Assembly: GCA_037951105.1 (NCBI GenBank)
Contig: JBAMJV010003121.1
Location: 248,001 to 312,000 of the forward strand
Reading direction: 5' to 3'
From: Echinarachnius parma
Taxonomy: Eukaryota; Echinodermata; Echinoidea; Clypeasteroida; Echinarachniidae
Length of the DNA stretch: 64,000 bases
Positions 47,202 through 58,737 of the stretch are shown here, piece after piece. Made by a program: the position numbers and the translations under genes. The notes below the pieces were generated by a model. It saw nothing but the letters and a program-made list of their open reading frames with translations. It did no database searches and was not told the DNA's origin. Every line of letters starts with the position of its first letter. The stretch's first letter is position 1.

Positions 47202-47728
47202 CAGGGTGGCCCAAAACAAACGGAACGGGGCACTTCCCAAAATAGTACTAAAATGATTATGTCCATCGGATAGGGTGTCTTTTCCAATGAAAAACGATAC
47301 CAAGAACAATAATTTTGGTCGTGTAGTTTTTGTTTAAGGACGCTGTGAGTGAGACCATGTCAGGTGCCCATTTTTTCTAATTTTTACCAAGTCAATGCCA
47401 GTTAAATTGCACTGCCTGCACGTAATACCATTGAACGATCATGGCCATTCTCTCGGCACACGGCAGAGTGCACACTAACAATGGCGCGCGGATTGCTCGT
47501 TATTACGGGCAGTAAGTGCAATTTAACAGGCACTGACTTGGTGAAAAGTGACAAAAATGGGAGCCTGACATGGTGTCACTCACAGCGCCCTAAAACAAAA
47601 ACTACATGACCAAAATTACTGTTCTTGGTATCGTTTTTCATTGGAAAAAACACCCTATCAGATGGATATAATTATTTTGGCACTATATTTTGGGAAGTGC
47701 CCCGTTCCGTTTTTTGGGGGTCACCCTG
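47202..47728. mobile_element. Palindromic mariner-type MITE (CAGGGTGGCCC ends)
   Basis: Two arms of about 260 bases are close reverse complements from CAGGGTGGCCCAAAACAAAC to the matching end. They are bordered by TATA/TA. The ends resemble Tc1/mariner termini. There is no coding. Confidence 0.9.
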
Positions 47729-48436
47729 TATAGATTCATTAAAACAATATTATTTACAGCTTCTTAAAAAAAAAATTATTACACCTTTCATTTGGATGAC
47801 AGATCATCTTGAATTTTTGTTTAGTTTGCATGTGAACAAGATATCCTGCGCACAACACACATTTAAAAAATACATATCAATGTAAAATCAATTTTGAAGA
47901 TGAACATCACTCCAGGATAATTTCTTTGAATTATTAAATCCGATTCTGTTGACGTTCGATAGCATGGCATCTCTCAAGGAACTAATTTCTCCTGCAGTTT
48001 AAAAGTGGAAATCTAGGAGCTCTTTTCAAATTTGTACACAGTCCATCCAAACTGAAGAGTTTTGATTGATTAACCCCTTCAGACGACTTGACTTTGATAT
48101 AACGTGCATTCTCCATACACCCCGGTCCGCATATTTTTGGAGCCACTTTCGGAAAAGCGTGTCAAATGCGAGTTTTCTCCTCCGTCAGTTTTTTATGAAG
48201 TTCTAAAAAAGCAAGAAGCCCTTTCTTCAAGTTAAATGTCCTTCAATTTGAGTTCGCATTTCATAGAAAATGACTATTCCACGGGATCCAATACGATGAT
48301 GTAGATTTCGATTCATCCTTGAAGAAGAGTTCAGTTAAGATGAAGAAGCAACCTGAAAAGATTCTGAATCTGTTCTACTAAAAAATACTAAGTCCAGTTG
48401 AAAAGATTAAAATGTTTTTTTATATATTCCATGGGA

Positions 48437-48500
48437 TCATTTTTTCTTGGATAGCTTAGTCATCTTCTCCTTCTCCTTCGTGCTTGACCTGCTCGTACAG
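48437..48500 (-). pseudogene. Tandem copy of the terminal tail of the second gene
   Basis: Reads TSRSSTKEKEKMTKLSKKK and stop, still open and parallel to the real tail at 48,564-48,640. It has no obvious acceptor of its own. A further, shorter echo lies near 48,235-48,290. Confidence 0.7.
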
Positions 48501-48563
48501 GAACAAAGATAAATGTCCTTCAATTTGAGTTTGCATTTCACAGAAAGTGAATGTTCCATGGGA

Positions 48564-48706
48564 TCATTTCTTCTTGGATAGTTTTGAGAAGATAGAGCCC
48601 CTCTTCTTCTCCTTCTCCTCCTTCTTCGTGCTTGACCGCCTCGTACCCTGGACCGGAATGAAGTTGTCGGGTGGGGTGCCACCTGGTATCCTATTGGGCG
48701 TCGGTT
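48564..48706 (-). CDS. Unrecognised gene, terminal exon with Lys-rich tail
   Basis: The acceptor AAACTGCAG and a split codon completed with the previous exon give EPTPNRIPGGTPPDNFIPVQ, then TRRSSTKKEEKEKKRG and SIFSKLSKKK before TGA. The product is Pro-rich, then strongly basic, which would suit a cytoplasmic or nuclear tail. I do not recognise the family. The tail is duplicated just downstream (48,437-48,500). Confidence 0.8.
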
Positions 48707-49491
48707 CTGCAGTTTGTAAAAAAAAGAAGAAGAAGAGATAAAGTAAGGAAGGAATGAGAGATAGAATGTAGCACTGAACTGTAAATGAACAAGAATTTGT
48801 TTTAAAAAGAAATGTATATCAGCTACTTGTGATGAATGCCCCCCAGGGAGTGGAGATGGTGCACACAATGTGTGCAGGCTGGCATTGTATCCTATGATGG
48901 GGTAATAATAGTGTAAAAGAGATCTAAGACACATGTACACATTATTTTAATAGTATGATGAGGAGTTTTCTTATTATGATCACATTTTTTAAAGAAACTT
49001 ATTATTTTTTTGTTTTATGGAATGGACTACTAAAACTGTTCTCTTTCATATCTAAGAAAATCAATTGTGGGTGTTGATTCCTTTTGAAGGGATCTAGTAA
49101 CATTGTCAAAATCAACACAAATAATATAGAACTCTATATAGTAGTTCTCACAGATATTCTCTTGTTGTACTCGTATTACCAATAGATGCAGGGGAAAGGT
49201 TTCTGTTTTCCCAATGTATCTTTTGTTATAAAGATATGTATGATTGAAGTGTTCAGATTTGAAAATCTCAGTGCAATGAGTTAGCAAATATCACTTTGCA
49301 TTTTCGCCTATTACTCAGTCATATGACATTCATTTACCATGGAATGTTCACACATCACTCAGTGGACATATCAGATCACAGAAAACACATTTATCAACCC
49401 TTCTTCAGTTTTTGCAAGTTTAACAAAAAGTTACTAGATCCCACTTAGCTACAAAATCTACAGAATTCATCTCAGACAATGAGATAACTAC

Positions 49492-49642
49492 CTGGTGGTG
49501 GTGCAGCGTCTCCGATTGGGGTCCTCTTCGTTAGGATGACGTTACCGCTGGCATTGGGGTTGTAGGGAGGATCAATTGCTGCAAGGATGTTAGCGCCCCC
49601 GTTTGTACTCTGGTCTACGTTCAAGTCGACTTCCGCACTGGC
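49492..49642 (-). CDS. Unrecognised gene, penultimate exon
   Basis: Acceptor ATTTCAG and donor GTAGTTATC. It is 50 codons plus one base and joins the terminal exon in frame. It encodes ASAEVDLNVDQSTNGGANIL and SGNVILTKRTPIGDAAPPP. There are no Cys residues and no known motif. A decayed copy lies at 57,961-58,045, beyond the transposon stack. Confidence 0.78.
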
Positions 49643-50679
49643 CTGAAATAAAAATTTATGAAGAAGAATAACAGATGAAAATTAGTAAAGTGACATTAAT
49701 AGGCTTGGTACGAACAGTCACGTCACGTTCACGTTTACGTCACGTGAACGGTTCTGTACCTTTTGTGAAACAGGTCACCCAAATCTACGAAGTGTAGGGT
49801 AAAAGTGACCCAACAATTTGTCGTTTTCCATGCCGGTAAAACTCGAAGTGTCGCGTTAACCAAATCGTGACGCGAGGGTTTAATCAAGATTTTTAAAATT
49901 GCAAACGCTTGTTACTAAGACTAGACATACACGCACAAAGAGATTTAAAAATGTCGACGAAAATGCCGATACCCCCTTATCAAATCCTATCAATCATTAT
50001 GTTTATAATATGTACGTGCATAATTCAGAGTAATCTGAGACGATAATATGCAGTTCTGTCATTTAGGTAATGTACAACCATACCACTTGCATTATTTGTC
50101 TTGTTATTGGAGTATTTCTAAAGACGTGTCGTGCGTGGATTTTGGCAAATGTTGATTTCCAGCTGAATTGCTACACGCAGCGGACAATTCAGTTCGCATA
50201 CGCCTGAAGTTCCCGTGCTCGACGTCTGCGCGTACTGGCCCTTAACGGCGTTGTATGTGCATGCCTGTGAAAGTGAGTGAGTGAGTGAGTGACTGGCAGC
50301 AGTGATCAATGAGTTTAAAAGTAATAAAACAATGATTTGATTAATAGTGTTTATTTATGGTTATTGAATCGAGTCAATCTATAAGTCAGTCATTTAATCT
50401 AATAAACAATCAATTAATCAGTCAATCATTATAATGAAACAATCACACCAACCAATCAATATTAAATAAATCAATTAATGTATTTGACATTCGAACTAGC
50501 TACTTGTAGGCAGTGGCGTACCCAGGATTTTTTCAAGGGGTGGGTGTAGGGGGGGGGGGGAATATTTCGTCAGACAAATTGAAGTAAGCGGGGTGAGTGT
50601 GGGTAGGGGGTGTCCGTAGAAAATGACCGCAGCCGAGGACGAGACCAGGACCGGTCACAAATTTCGAGGCCGAGATCAA

Positions 50680-53548
50680 CCCTGATAGCAGACTGACGTC
50701 TTTATGACGTCTTAATTTGGTCGTAAACTGGTAAACACGTCATATGTCGTACAAACGATCAGAATACGACGTCATTATGACGTATTTTAAAGACCATTTT
50801 TGACATGATGACTTATGTCGTATAAAAGACGTAAAATTGACGTCATTATAACATCTTTAAACGACCATTTTTCCACTATTTATTTTTGTCGTAGGAAAGA
50901 CGTAAAAACGATGTCATTATAACGTCGTTCAAAGACCATTTTTAAGAATGTATTATTGTCGTATAGAAGACATGATAACGACGTCTTTATAATGTCGTTT
51001 AAAGACTATTTTTGCCATACGGGTTTATGTCGTATCAATAACGCTATAAAGACGTAAGTTTGACGTCTTTTCAAGACCAATTTTTTGCCATCATTTTTTG
51101 TCGTATGGACGCCCTTTTTACGACGTTAATGTGACGTATTTCAAAGACCATATTCCAATTGTTTTTTGTCGTATGGAAGGACGTAAAAATTACGTTAATA
51201 TTACGTCATTTAAAGATCACTTTTTCAGTATTTATTTTTGTCGTATAGAAGACGTAACAACGACGTCTTTATGATGTCTTTAAAAGACTATTTTGCCATC
51301 ATTTTTTGTCGTATGGACGACCACTTTACGACGTCATTTTGAAGTCTTTTCAAGACTAGTTTTTTGCCATCATTTTTTGTCGTATGGACGACCTTTTTAC
51401 TACGTCATTTTGACGTCTTTCAAAGACCATTTTTTTCTCTATTTATTTTGTCATAAAAACGTCTAAAAATTGACGTCTTGATGATGTCTTTTAAAGACTA
51501 TTTTTGCCATTATGGTTTGTGTCGTACGACGACGTTAATACGACGTCATTATGATGTGATTTCAAGACTAGTTTTTGCCATCATTTATTGTCGTATGGAC
51601 GACCTTTTTACAACGTCATTGTGACGTCTTTCAAAGACCATTTTTTCCAATGCTTTTTCGTCATATTAAGGATGTAAAAACGACGTCATTATCACGTCAT
51701 TAAAAGATTATTTTAAAGTATTTATTTTGTGGTATAAAATACGTTATAACGACGTCTTTATGATGTCTTTGAAAGTCCATTTTTGCAATTAAGGTTTGTG
51801 TCCTACGGACAACATTATTAAGACATCATTTTGACGTCTTTTCAAGACTATTGTTTGCCATCATTTTTTGTCGTATGGACGACCACTTTACGACGTAATT
51901 TTGAAGTCTTTTCAAGACTATTTTTTTTGCCATCATTTTTTGTCGTATGGACGAACTTTTTACTACGTCATGTTGACGTCTTTCAAAGACCATTTTTCAC
52001 TATTTATTTTGTCATAAAAAAGTCTTAAAATTGACGTCTTCATGATGTCTTTTAAAGACTATTTTTGCCATTATGGTTAGTGTCGTACGACGACGTTAAT
52101 ATGACGTCATTATGATGTGTTTTCAAGACTAGTTTTTGCCATCATTTAATGTCGTGTGGACGACCTTTTTACAACGTCATTGTGACGTCTTTTAAAGACC
52201 ATTTTTCCAATGCTTTTTCGTCATATTAAGAATGTAAAAACGTATTTAAAAAAGTATTTATTTTGTAGTATAAAAGGCTTTATAATGACGTCTTTATAAT
52301 GTCTTTGAAAGGACCATTTTTGCCATTAAGGTTTGTGTCGTACGCACGACAATATTAAGACGTCATTATGACGTCTTTACAAGACTAGTTTTTGCCATCA
52401 TTTTTTGCCGTATGAACGACCTCATTACGTCTTTTAAAAAAACATTTTTTCCAATTATTTTTTGTCGTATAGACGACGTTATTACAACGTGATTATGACG
52501 TCTTTCAAAGACATTTAAACAATTATTTTTGGCGTATGGACGACCTTCTTATGACGTCAATAAGACGTCTTTATGTCGTCTAAATGGCGTAATTTATGGT
52601 ACAAATTGACGTCTTCAAGACGTCTTCAAGACGCCTTTTCGGAAAAAGATATGTCATTATCACGTCAAAATATGACGTCTATATGACGGTAAACGCGGGT
52701 GCAAAATCTTCACTTTTTGACGTGAATTTATGACGTCTTTAAGACGACGTACACGACGTGAAAATCACGTCAAATCAATACGTAAAAATCACGTCCTATA
52801 TAGACCAATAAGACGTCTTTATGTCGTCTTAATAACGTAATTAATGGAACAAATTGACGACTTAAAGACGTCATAAAGACGCCTTTTCGGATAAAAATAC
52901 GTCATTATCACGTCAAAATATGACGTCTATATCACGGTAAACGCGGGTGCAAAATCTTCACTTTTTGACGTGAATTTACTACGTCTTAAAGACGACGTAC
53001 ACAAGGTGGAAATTACGTCAAATCCAGACGTAAAAAGCACGTCTTATATTGACCAATAAGACGTCTTTATGTCGTCTAAATGGCGTAATTTATGGTACAA
53101 ATTGACGTCTTAAAGACGTTGTAAAGACGCCTTTTCGGGGGAAAATACGTCATTATTACGTCAAAATATGACGTCTATATGACGGTAAACGCGGGTGCAA
53201 AATCTTCACTTTTTGACGTGAATTTACGACGTCTTAAAGACGACGTACATAAGGTGGAAATGACGTCAAATCCAGACGTAAAAATCACGTCTTATATTGA
53301 CCAATAAGACGTCTTTATGTCGTCTAAATGGCGCAATTTATGGTACAAATTGACGTCTTCAAGACGTCGTAAAGACGCCTTTTCGGAAAAAAATACGTCA
53401 TTTTCACGTCACAATATGACGTCTATATGACGGTAAACGCGGGTGCAAAATCTTCACTTTTTGACGTGAATTTAAGACGTCTTTAAGACGACGTGCACGA
53501 CGAAAAACGACGTAAATTTGACGTCATTTTTACCAGTGTTTGCTAGGG
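50680..53548. mobile_element. GACGTC-word element, copy 1
   Basis: Begins CCCTGATAGCAGAC and ends GTGTTTGCTAGGG, an inverted but worn terminal pair. The body is about 2.8 kb of ACGTC/GACGT words. The left two thirds run in ~60-110 bp cycles (TTTTTGTCGTATGGACGACC). The right third runs in ~245 bp cycles that contain ACGCGGGTGCAAAATCTTCA. It is non-coding. Confidence 0.85.
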
Positions 53549-53559
53549 ATCCATTATTG

Positions 53560-55450
53560 GCTGTAGGTCATGTTGTTGGATCATACATAAGCCATATATG
53601 GTTTATGTTGGAACTGTGTATGACACTAAATACAATATTTATGTGGGAGTGGTGCATATTTATTAGTGCGTCAATTATTTGCTTTCTTCGTGAAAAATAT
53701 ATCAAATAATAACACGCTTTCCCAGATGCAGTTAATCTTAAGCCCGAATTTCCTATCTAGGTATGCACCAGATTGCACAATTTCAAATTCATAAATGCAA
53801 AATCTTTCTTACCGTGGGAGGGGGATACCCCCTCCCAAACCCTCCCCCTCCCTCCCTGCCAGGGGCGTCGATCCTGGGGGGGGCAAGGGGGGCGGTCGCC
53901 CCACCAATGAAAATATTGGGGGGGCGAACATATCATTTCGCCCCCCCAATAATTCCGAAAATGAGGAAGAACAAAATGAGTGATATAATGCCAAAGAGTG
54001 GAAAGACACATTTATCAATAATTAATCTTCAAAATAGCTGTTTTTTTAGTTTAAAAAGGACTATAAATCTCATTTTTGCCGCGCGCTTCGCGCGCATGCA
54101 GTTTCTCATATTGCAAGTTTCATTTCGGTTGCGGGAACTCACATTTCGAAATGTATTGGGCAGTGTAATTTCTCAAACGCACACCTCAAACGAAGTTTAT
54201 TAAACCCTCATCTATAACACGCCGTCACAGAAAATATAATAATCTGAAATAATACATCTTGCAGTCAATTCGGTCCTTATGCGCTGAACGAAAATCAAAT
54301 TGGAATATCATGTCCCCCCACATTTGAAAGTGGGGGAGATTGTCCCCCTCTCTTTGTCATTATGTATGTTTGGTTCCATACTTATAGACTTCATATAACG
54401 TGAAATTTATGTCTTAGGTGTGCACCAAATCACACAATTTCACGCCCAAAAATACAAAAGCTCCCTACTGTGGGAGGGGGACACCCCCTCCCACACCCTT
54501 CCCCGCTCGGTCGCTTCGCTTCCTCGCAATGTCTCACCTCAACTTTGGAGGAGTTGTTAAAGCCCTAGAGTATATCGATGGCTCTATAGTATACAGGATC
54601 ACGTGGATCCATCTCATGCAAGGCTCAATCTCTTCTTCGCTATGCCCTTTAAGCATACGTTATGAGTAGGTTCACTATTTTATACAATTTTAACACGCAT
54701 GATAGGAGTTGCAAATGTCGAAAATCTAACAGCTTTCGGGGGCTCCGCCCCCTGGACCCCCATTATTGTCCCCAAATGTGGGTGCCCCCAAAGTCAGGTC
54801 TTCGAGCCATCAATACACTTGTAATGAGCGCATAATACAATTTTCGGGCATGCCAAATGTGGGGTTTTTAGCTCTCTCAGTGGTCACTCTCGAAATTTTT
54901 TTCAAATTTCGCCCCCCCAATCGCAAAAACAGATCGACGCCCCTGCTCCCTGCCCCAGCCCTCAGGCGCTTCGCTCCATCGGGACTCATTATTGGCAGTG
55001 TGTTGTTGGATCATACATAATGCTGCATAATTATGGTTTATGTTGTGTTGTGTGTGTGTGTTTTGGGGTACATATTTATTAGTGTGTCAATTATTTGTTT
55101 TCTACATGAAAAATATATTAAAACTTTCTGGTCGATCAAATCATATCACGCTTTCCCAAATACAGCCGAATTTCCTATCTAGGTATGCATCAGATTGCAC
55201 AATTTCAAGTCGAAAAATGCAAAAACTCCCTACCGTGGGAGGGGGACACCCCCCTCCCACACCCTCCCCCCGCTCAGTCGCTTCGCTCCCTCGCAATGTC
55301 TCACTCTCACCTCTGGCTCAAACTTGGCAACCCAGAGTGTGGTTGGGCATGAGCCCCTATACACACCAAAATTGTGAGCCCCCTTGGGGTTTTGCCCCCC
55401 CCCCCCCCCCCAATCCAAAACTGCTTCCGGCGCGCCTGCCTCTGACCTAA
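53560..55450. repeat. Direct duplication interrupted by a hAT-type element
   Basis: 53,560-53,859 and about 54,954-55,300 share TTGTTGGATCATACATAA, TATTTATTAGTG and a GTGGGAGGGGG ... CCCTCCC block. The first copy contains the 53,860-54,945 insertion. Confidence 0.75.
53860..54945. mobile_element. hAT-type MITE with 8-bp target duplication
   Basis: Inverted ends CAGGGGCGTCGATC are flanked on both sides by CTCCCTGC. An 8-bp duplication with CAGGGG ends is the hAT hallmark. The interior is non-coding and carries its own copy of the GTGGGAGGGGGACACCCCC block. Confidence 0.92.
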
Positions 55451-56370
55451 TAAAACAAATATGCAATTTAGCTGATTATCTGTATAATGCTAATTATACA
55501 ACAAATTTTCAATGTTGCCAAGGTAACATTGCTAAATTATCTAAAGAAACCTTTAAGCACATGAGAAGAAAAAAACAAATATTGGACTGTCTACAACCTA
55601 TTATCGCCTACAGGAATAATTCATCATCGATTATAAACGATAGTATCAAAGTGGAAATAACCCAATGATGCCAGGGTGGTAATATTGCTAGATTTCCTAA
55701 AGAATCCCTTTAGAACATGAGTAAAAACAAACGTCTACAACAAAATAGTCTACAACATAATAGGATCGCCTACAGTCCATGATCGATTATAAACGATCGT
55801 ATCAAAGTGGAAATAACCCAATGATCCCAAGGTGGTAATATTGCTAAATTTTCTAAAGAAACCTTTTAGAACATGAATAACAAAAGAAAATACAGTAGGA
55901 CTTATGATTAACGTCTTCAGGTCTAATGGATACAGGATTCATTCATGATCGATTATAAACAATCGCATTAGAGTGCAAAGTAAAATTCCAATTTTTATAA
56001 CTATTTACAATGAAAACATTGTTATTATGATCTTGTTTTTGCAGATATTAAAACTAATATAAATACCAACCTGTTTTTAATATTTTCAACATGATTTGCA
56101 AATTAATTATTTAGGCATCAACTCTTTGAAATACTAAACAGTCAATACTAACCATTTAAATCTCACATACTAAGAAGCGGGATATATATTACGGAACCTA
56201 TACGACAACTGATCAGTAAGGTGTTAGACGTAGGTTATAGGATAGGATAGGTTTAGGATTTAGGAATAGGATAGGATTATGTGTTACATGTTATAAAACT
56301 GTTGACTGTGGAATATACTACAAGACATAACCATCTCAATTTTTTAATTATTAATAATGTAAAAATCGCT
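55450..56370. repeat. Degenerate ~165-bp tandem repeats
   Basis: At least three diverged units contain TCGATTATAAACGATAGTAT and AGTGGAAATAACCCAATGAT. It fades into AT-rich sequence after 55,990. Confidence 0.65.
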
Positions 56371-56375
56371 TCAAA

Positions 56376-57063
56376 ATATGACGTCAATACGACGTCTTTT
56401 CGTCATAAAAAGACGTCGTTAGCACGTCAAAATATGACATCTATATGTCGTGAAACGCGGGTGCAAAATCTTCATTTTTTGACGTGAATTTATGACGTCT
56501 TTAAGACGACGTACACGACTTGAAAATCACGTCAAATCAATACGTAAAAATCACGTCTTATATTGACCAATAAGACGTCTTTATGTCGTCTTAATAACAT
56601 AATTAATGGTACAAATTGACGACTTAAAGACGTCATAAAGACGCCTTTTCGGAAAAAATACGTCAATATCACGTCAAAATATGACGTCGATATCACGGTA
56701 AACGCGGGTGCAAAATCTTCACTTTTTGACGTTAATTTACGACGTCTTAAAGTCGACGTACACAAGGTGAAAATCACGTCAAATCCAGACGTAAAAATCA
56801 CGTCTTATTTTGACCAATACGACGTCTTTATGTCGTCTTAATAACGTAATTAATGGTACAAATTTACGACTTAAAGACGTCATAAAGACGCCTTTTCGGA
56901 AAAAATACGTCAATATCACGTCAAAATATGACGTCGATATCACGGTAAACGCGGGTGCAAAATCTTCACTTTTTGACGTTAATTTAAGACGTCGTTAAGA
57001 CGACGTACCCGACGTAAAATGACGTAAATTTGACGTAATTTTTACCAGTGTCTGCTATCAGGG
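56376..57063. mobile_element. GACGTC-word element, copy 2 (right part)
   Basis: Almost three of the ~245 bp cycles seen in copy 1, closing with GTCTGCTATCAGGG, the exact complement of the left end at 50,680. Its own left end is missing. Confidence 0.82.
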
Positions 57064-57960
57064 AAGACATTTCTTGAATTATGTAAGGGGGTGGGGATTG
57101 TCTCGGTTTAAAATATCTTGTAAAAAACACCTTTTCGACAGATTGCAATCAGGTACATGAATGTATAAATCAATATGAGGTAGCCATGAATGAAGTGTAC
57201 GTTATGTGTGTGTGTGTGTGTTTGTGTGTGTGTGTTTGTGTATGCCTATGTGTTGTAAATGGGGGTGGGGGGGGGGGGGGGGGGGTATACTCATCTGCAT
57301 AATTTGTTATGTTGTTACATGTTACATACACATGAGTTATACTCGTTGTAAATATGTTATTCCTTGCCATTATATTACCAATCGTATAGTCAACTGTGTA
57401 AAGGGGCCCCGTTCACAAGCTGTGCTTCACTGGGGTCCCAAACCTATCATTCTTGTGTTCCTTGCTGTTATATCTTGTACCATTGTTTATGTTTGATTTG
57501 GTTTGAATAAACTTGAAACTTGAAACTTGAAACTTGGATGGGGGTAGGGGGTGTCCATCCCCCAGCCCCCAGGCCTGTGTACGCCTATAATTGTATATTA
57601 CAGTATAGGTAGGACGGGTTCGTTCACGATTAAATTTACCGAGAATTAGTCTCTTCTCAACGACAATTTACATTAATTTGTTTTACGCAAGCGCCAATTT
57701 ACGTGAGCTTTCATGAATTGCATATAGTATATCTACAAACTGTTGGGTCACGTAACCCGACACTTCGTAGATTTGGGTGACCTGTTTCACAAAAGGTACA
57801 GAACCTGAACGTGACACTTCGTAGATTTGGGTGACCTGTTTCACAAAAGGTACAAAATCTTCACGTGACGTGAACATGAACGTGACGTGACTGTTCGTAC
57901 CAAGCCCATTAATACATTGTCATTCATTCCTGTGTCTTTAGTCAAATGAGGATAATCTAC

Positions 57961-58045
57961 AGAATCAATTGCTGCAAAGAATGTTGTCGCCCCTCAGTGC
58001 ACTTGTGTCTATGTCTACTTGTCCACTTGTGTCTTCTGCACTGGC
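57961..58045 (-). pseudogene. Ghost copy of the penultimate exon of the second gene
   Basis: After an intact acceptor it reads ASAED like the real exon, keeps the GCAGCAATTGAT core, and is out of frame beyond it. It is in the same orientation as the real exon at 49,492-49,642. The 8.2 kb element lies between them. Confidence 0.82.
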
Positions 58046-58590
58046 CTGAAAAGAAAAATACAGTAAAAACTGTGTATAGTGACCATCTACAGACCATATT
58101 TTAAAAAAGGTACTCGAAGTTCAAAGGTCAATTATTTCAAAATGATATATTTTCATACCATAAAAGTGATTTAGATGTAAAGAATAGCTATTAAGCTTTT
58201 TATTTGATACATGAATATGGGGCCAGGGGGGTATTTCACAAAGATTCAAAGGTGAACTTAATGTAACTCTATTAAGTTGGACCTAACTATTATGGAAAGC
58301 CGTTAGTTTCTTTGTAAAATTGTTGAAGCTTTTCTTTTGAAAATGCATAAAGTTTGATAAAATCACTTAATTTTGTTATAATATTATCATGGAGCCTTGA
58401 AACAATTGATACAAATGTTTGTTGGAAGTTTCAAATACTTGCATTTTTTGTTTTCAATGTTTTATTTCAAGGCTACAAATGGCTTTCCATAATTCTTAAG
58501 TCCAACTAAGAGTTAAGTTCATCTTTTAAATCTTTGTGAAGCAACCCCCTGGTTCCCACAGTGAATGGGTTAGGAAATTGTTGGTCTTAC

Positions 58591-58675
58591 TGGTCCCGTC
58601 AGCGTAACTCCGTTGCCTTCTAATAGCCTCTGCCAAGACGGGAACTTTCTTCTCTTTACTCACATGTACCATGGG
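58591..58675 (-). CDS. Unrecognised gene, upstream exon
   Basis: Acceptor CTGATACAG and donor GTAAGACC. It reads PMVHVSKEKKVPVLAEA at the start. The 3' end fits the next exon's phase only if read as EGNGVTLTGP, one base out from the start frame. Copy 3 at 58,880-58,957 reads PMVHVSKEKKVPVLAEAKES then NRVTLTDF without a break, so the ancestral exon probably had a single frame. The frame change here may be an assembly error, or this may not be the working copy. Confidence 0.6.
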
Positions 58676-58737
58676 CTGTATCAGATATGAAAGAGAGAAA
58701 CAAATAAATCACACGATACAAATTTCTCTAGAAATCA

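Larger units (their letters stand above)
37060..48560. other. Intergenic or 3' UTR region, repeat-rich
   Basis: Apart from the elements listed separately I see no exon. The minus-strand gene ending at 48,564 may have a long 3' UTR here. 44,887-44,972 is a 2 x ~45 bp tandem. 45,300-45,560 is A/T low complexity. Confidence 0.5.
50511..57586. mobile_element. GGCGTACCCAGG-type element (second nesting level)
   Basis: The left end is CAGTGGCGTACCCAGGATTT. A degraded complement (CAGGCCTGTGTACGCC) lies near 57,571-57,586. Both sides also share GGGTAGGGGGTGTCC. The right border is inferred. Confidence 0.4.
49700..57908. mobile_element. 8.2 kb TTAA-flanked composite, nested transposons
   Basis: Inverted ends of about 150 bases (T(A/G)GGCTTGGTACGAACAG ...) are bordered by TTAA at 49,696-49,699 and 57,909-57,912. 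Inside lie a GGCGTACCCAGG-type element, the GACGTC arrays and a hAT-type element. It sits in the intron between the first two visible exons of the second gene. No transposase frame was found. Confidence 0.7.

Noticed and set aside
53763-55450. Open frames of up to 146 codons
   Set aside because: They cross the border of the hAT-type element and C-rich repeats, and none has homology that I recognise.
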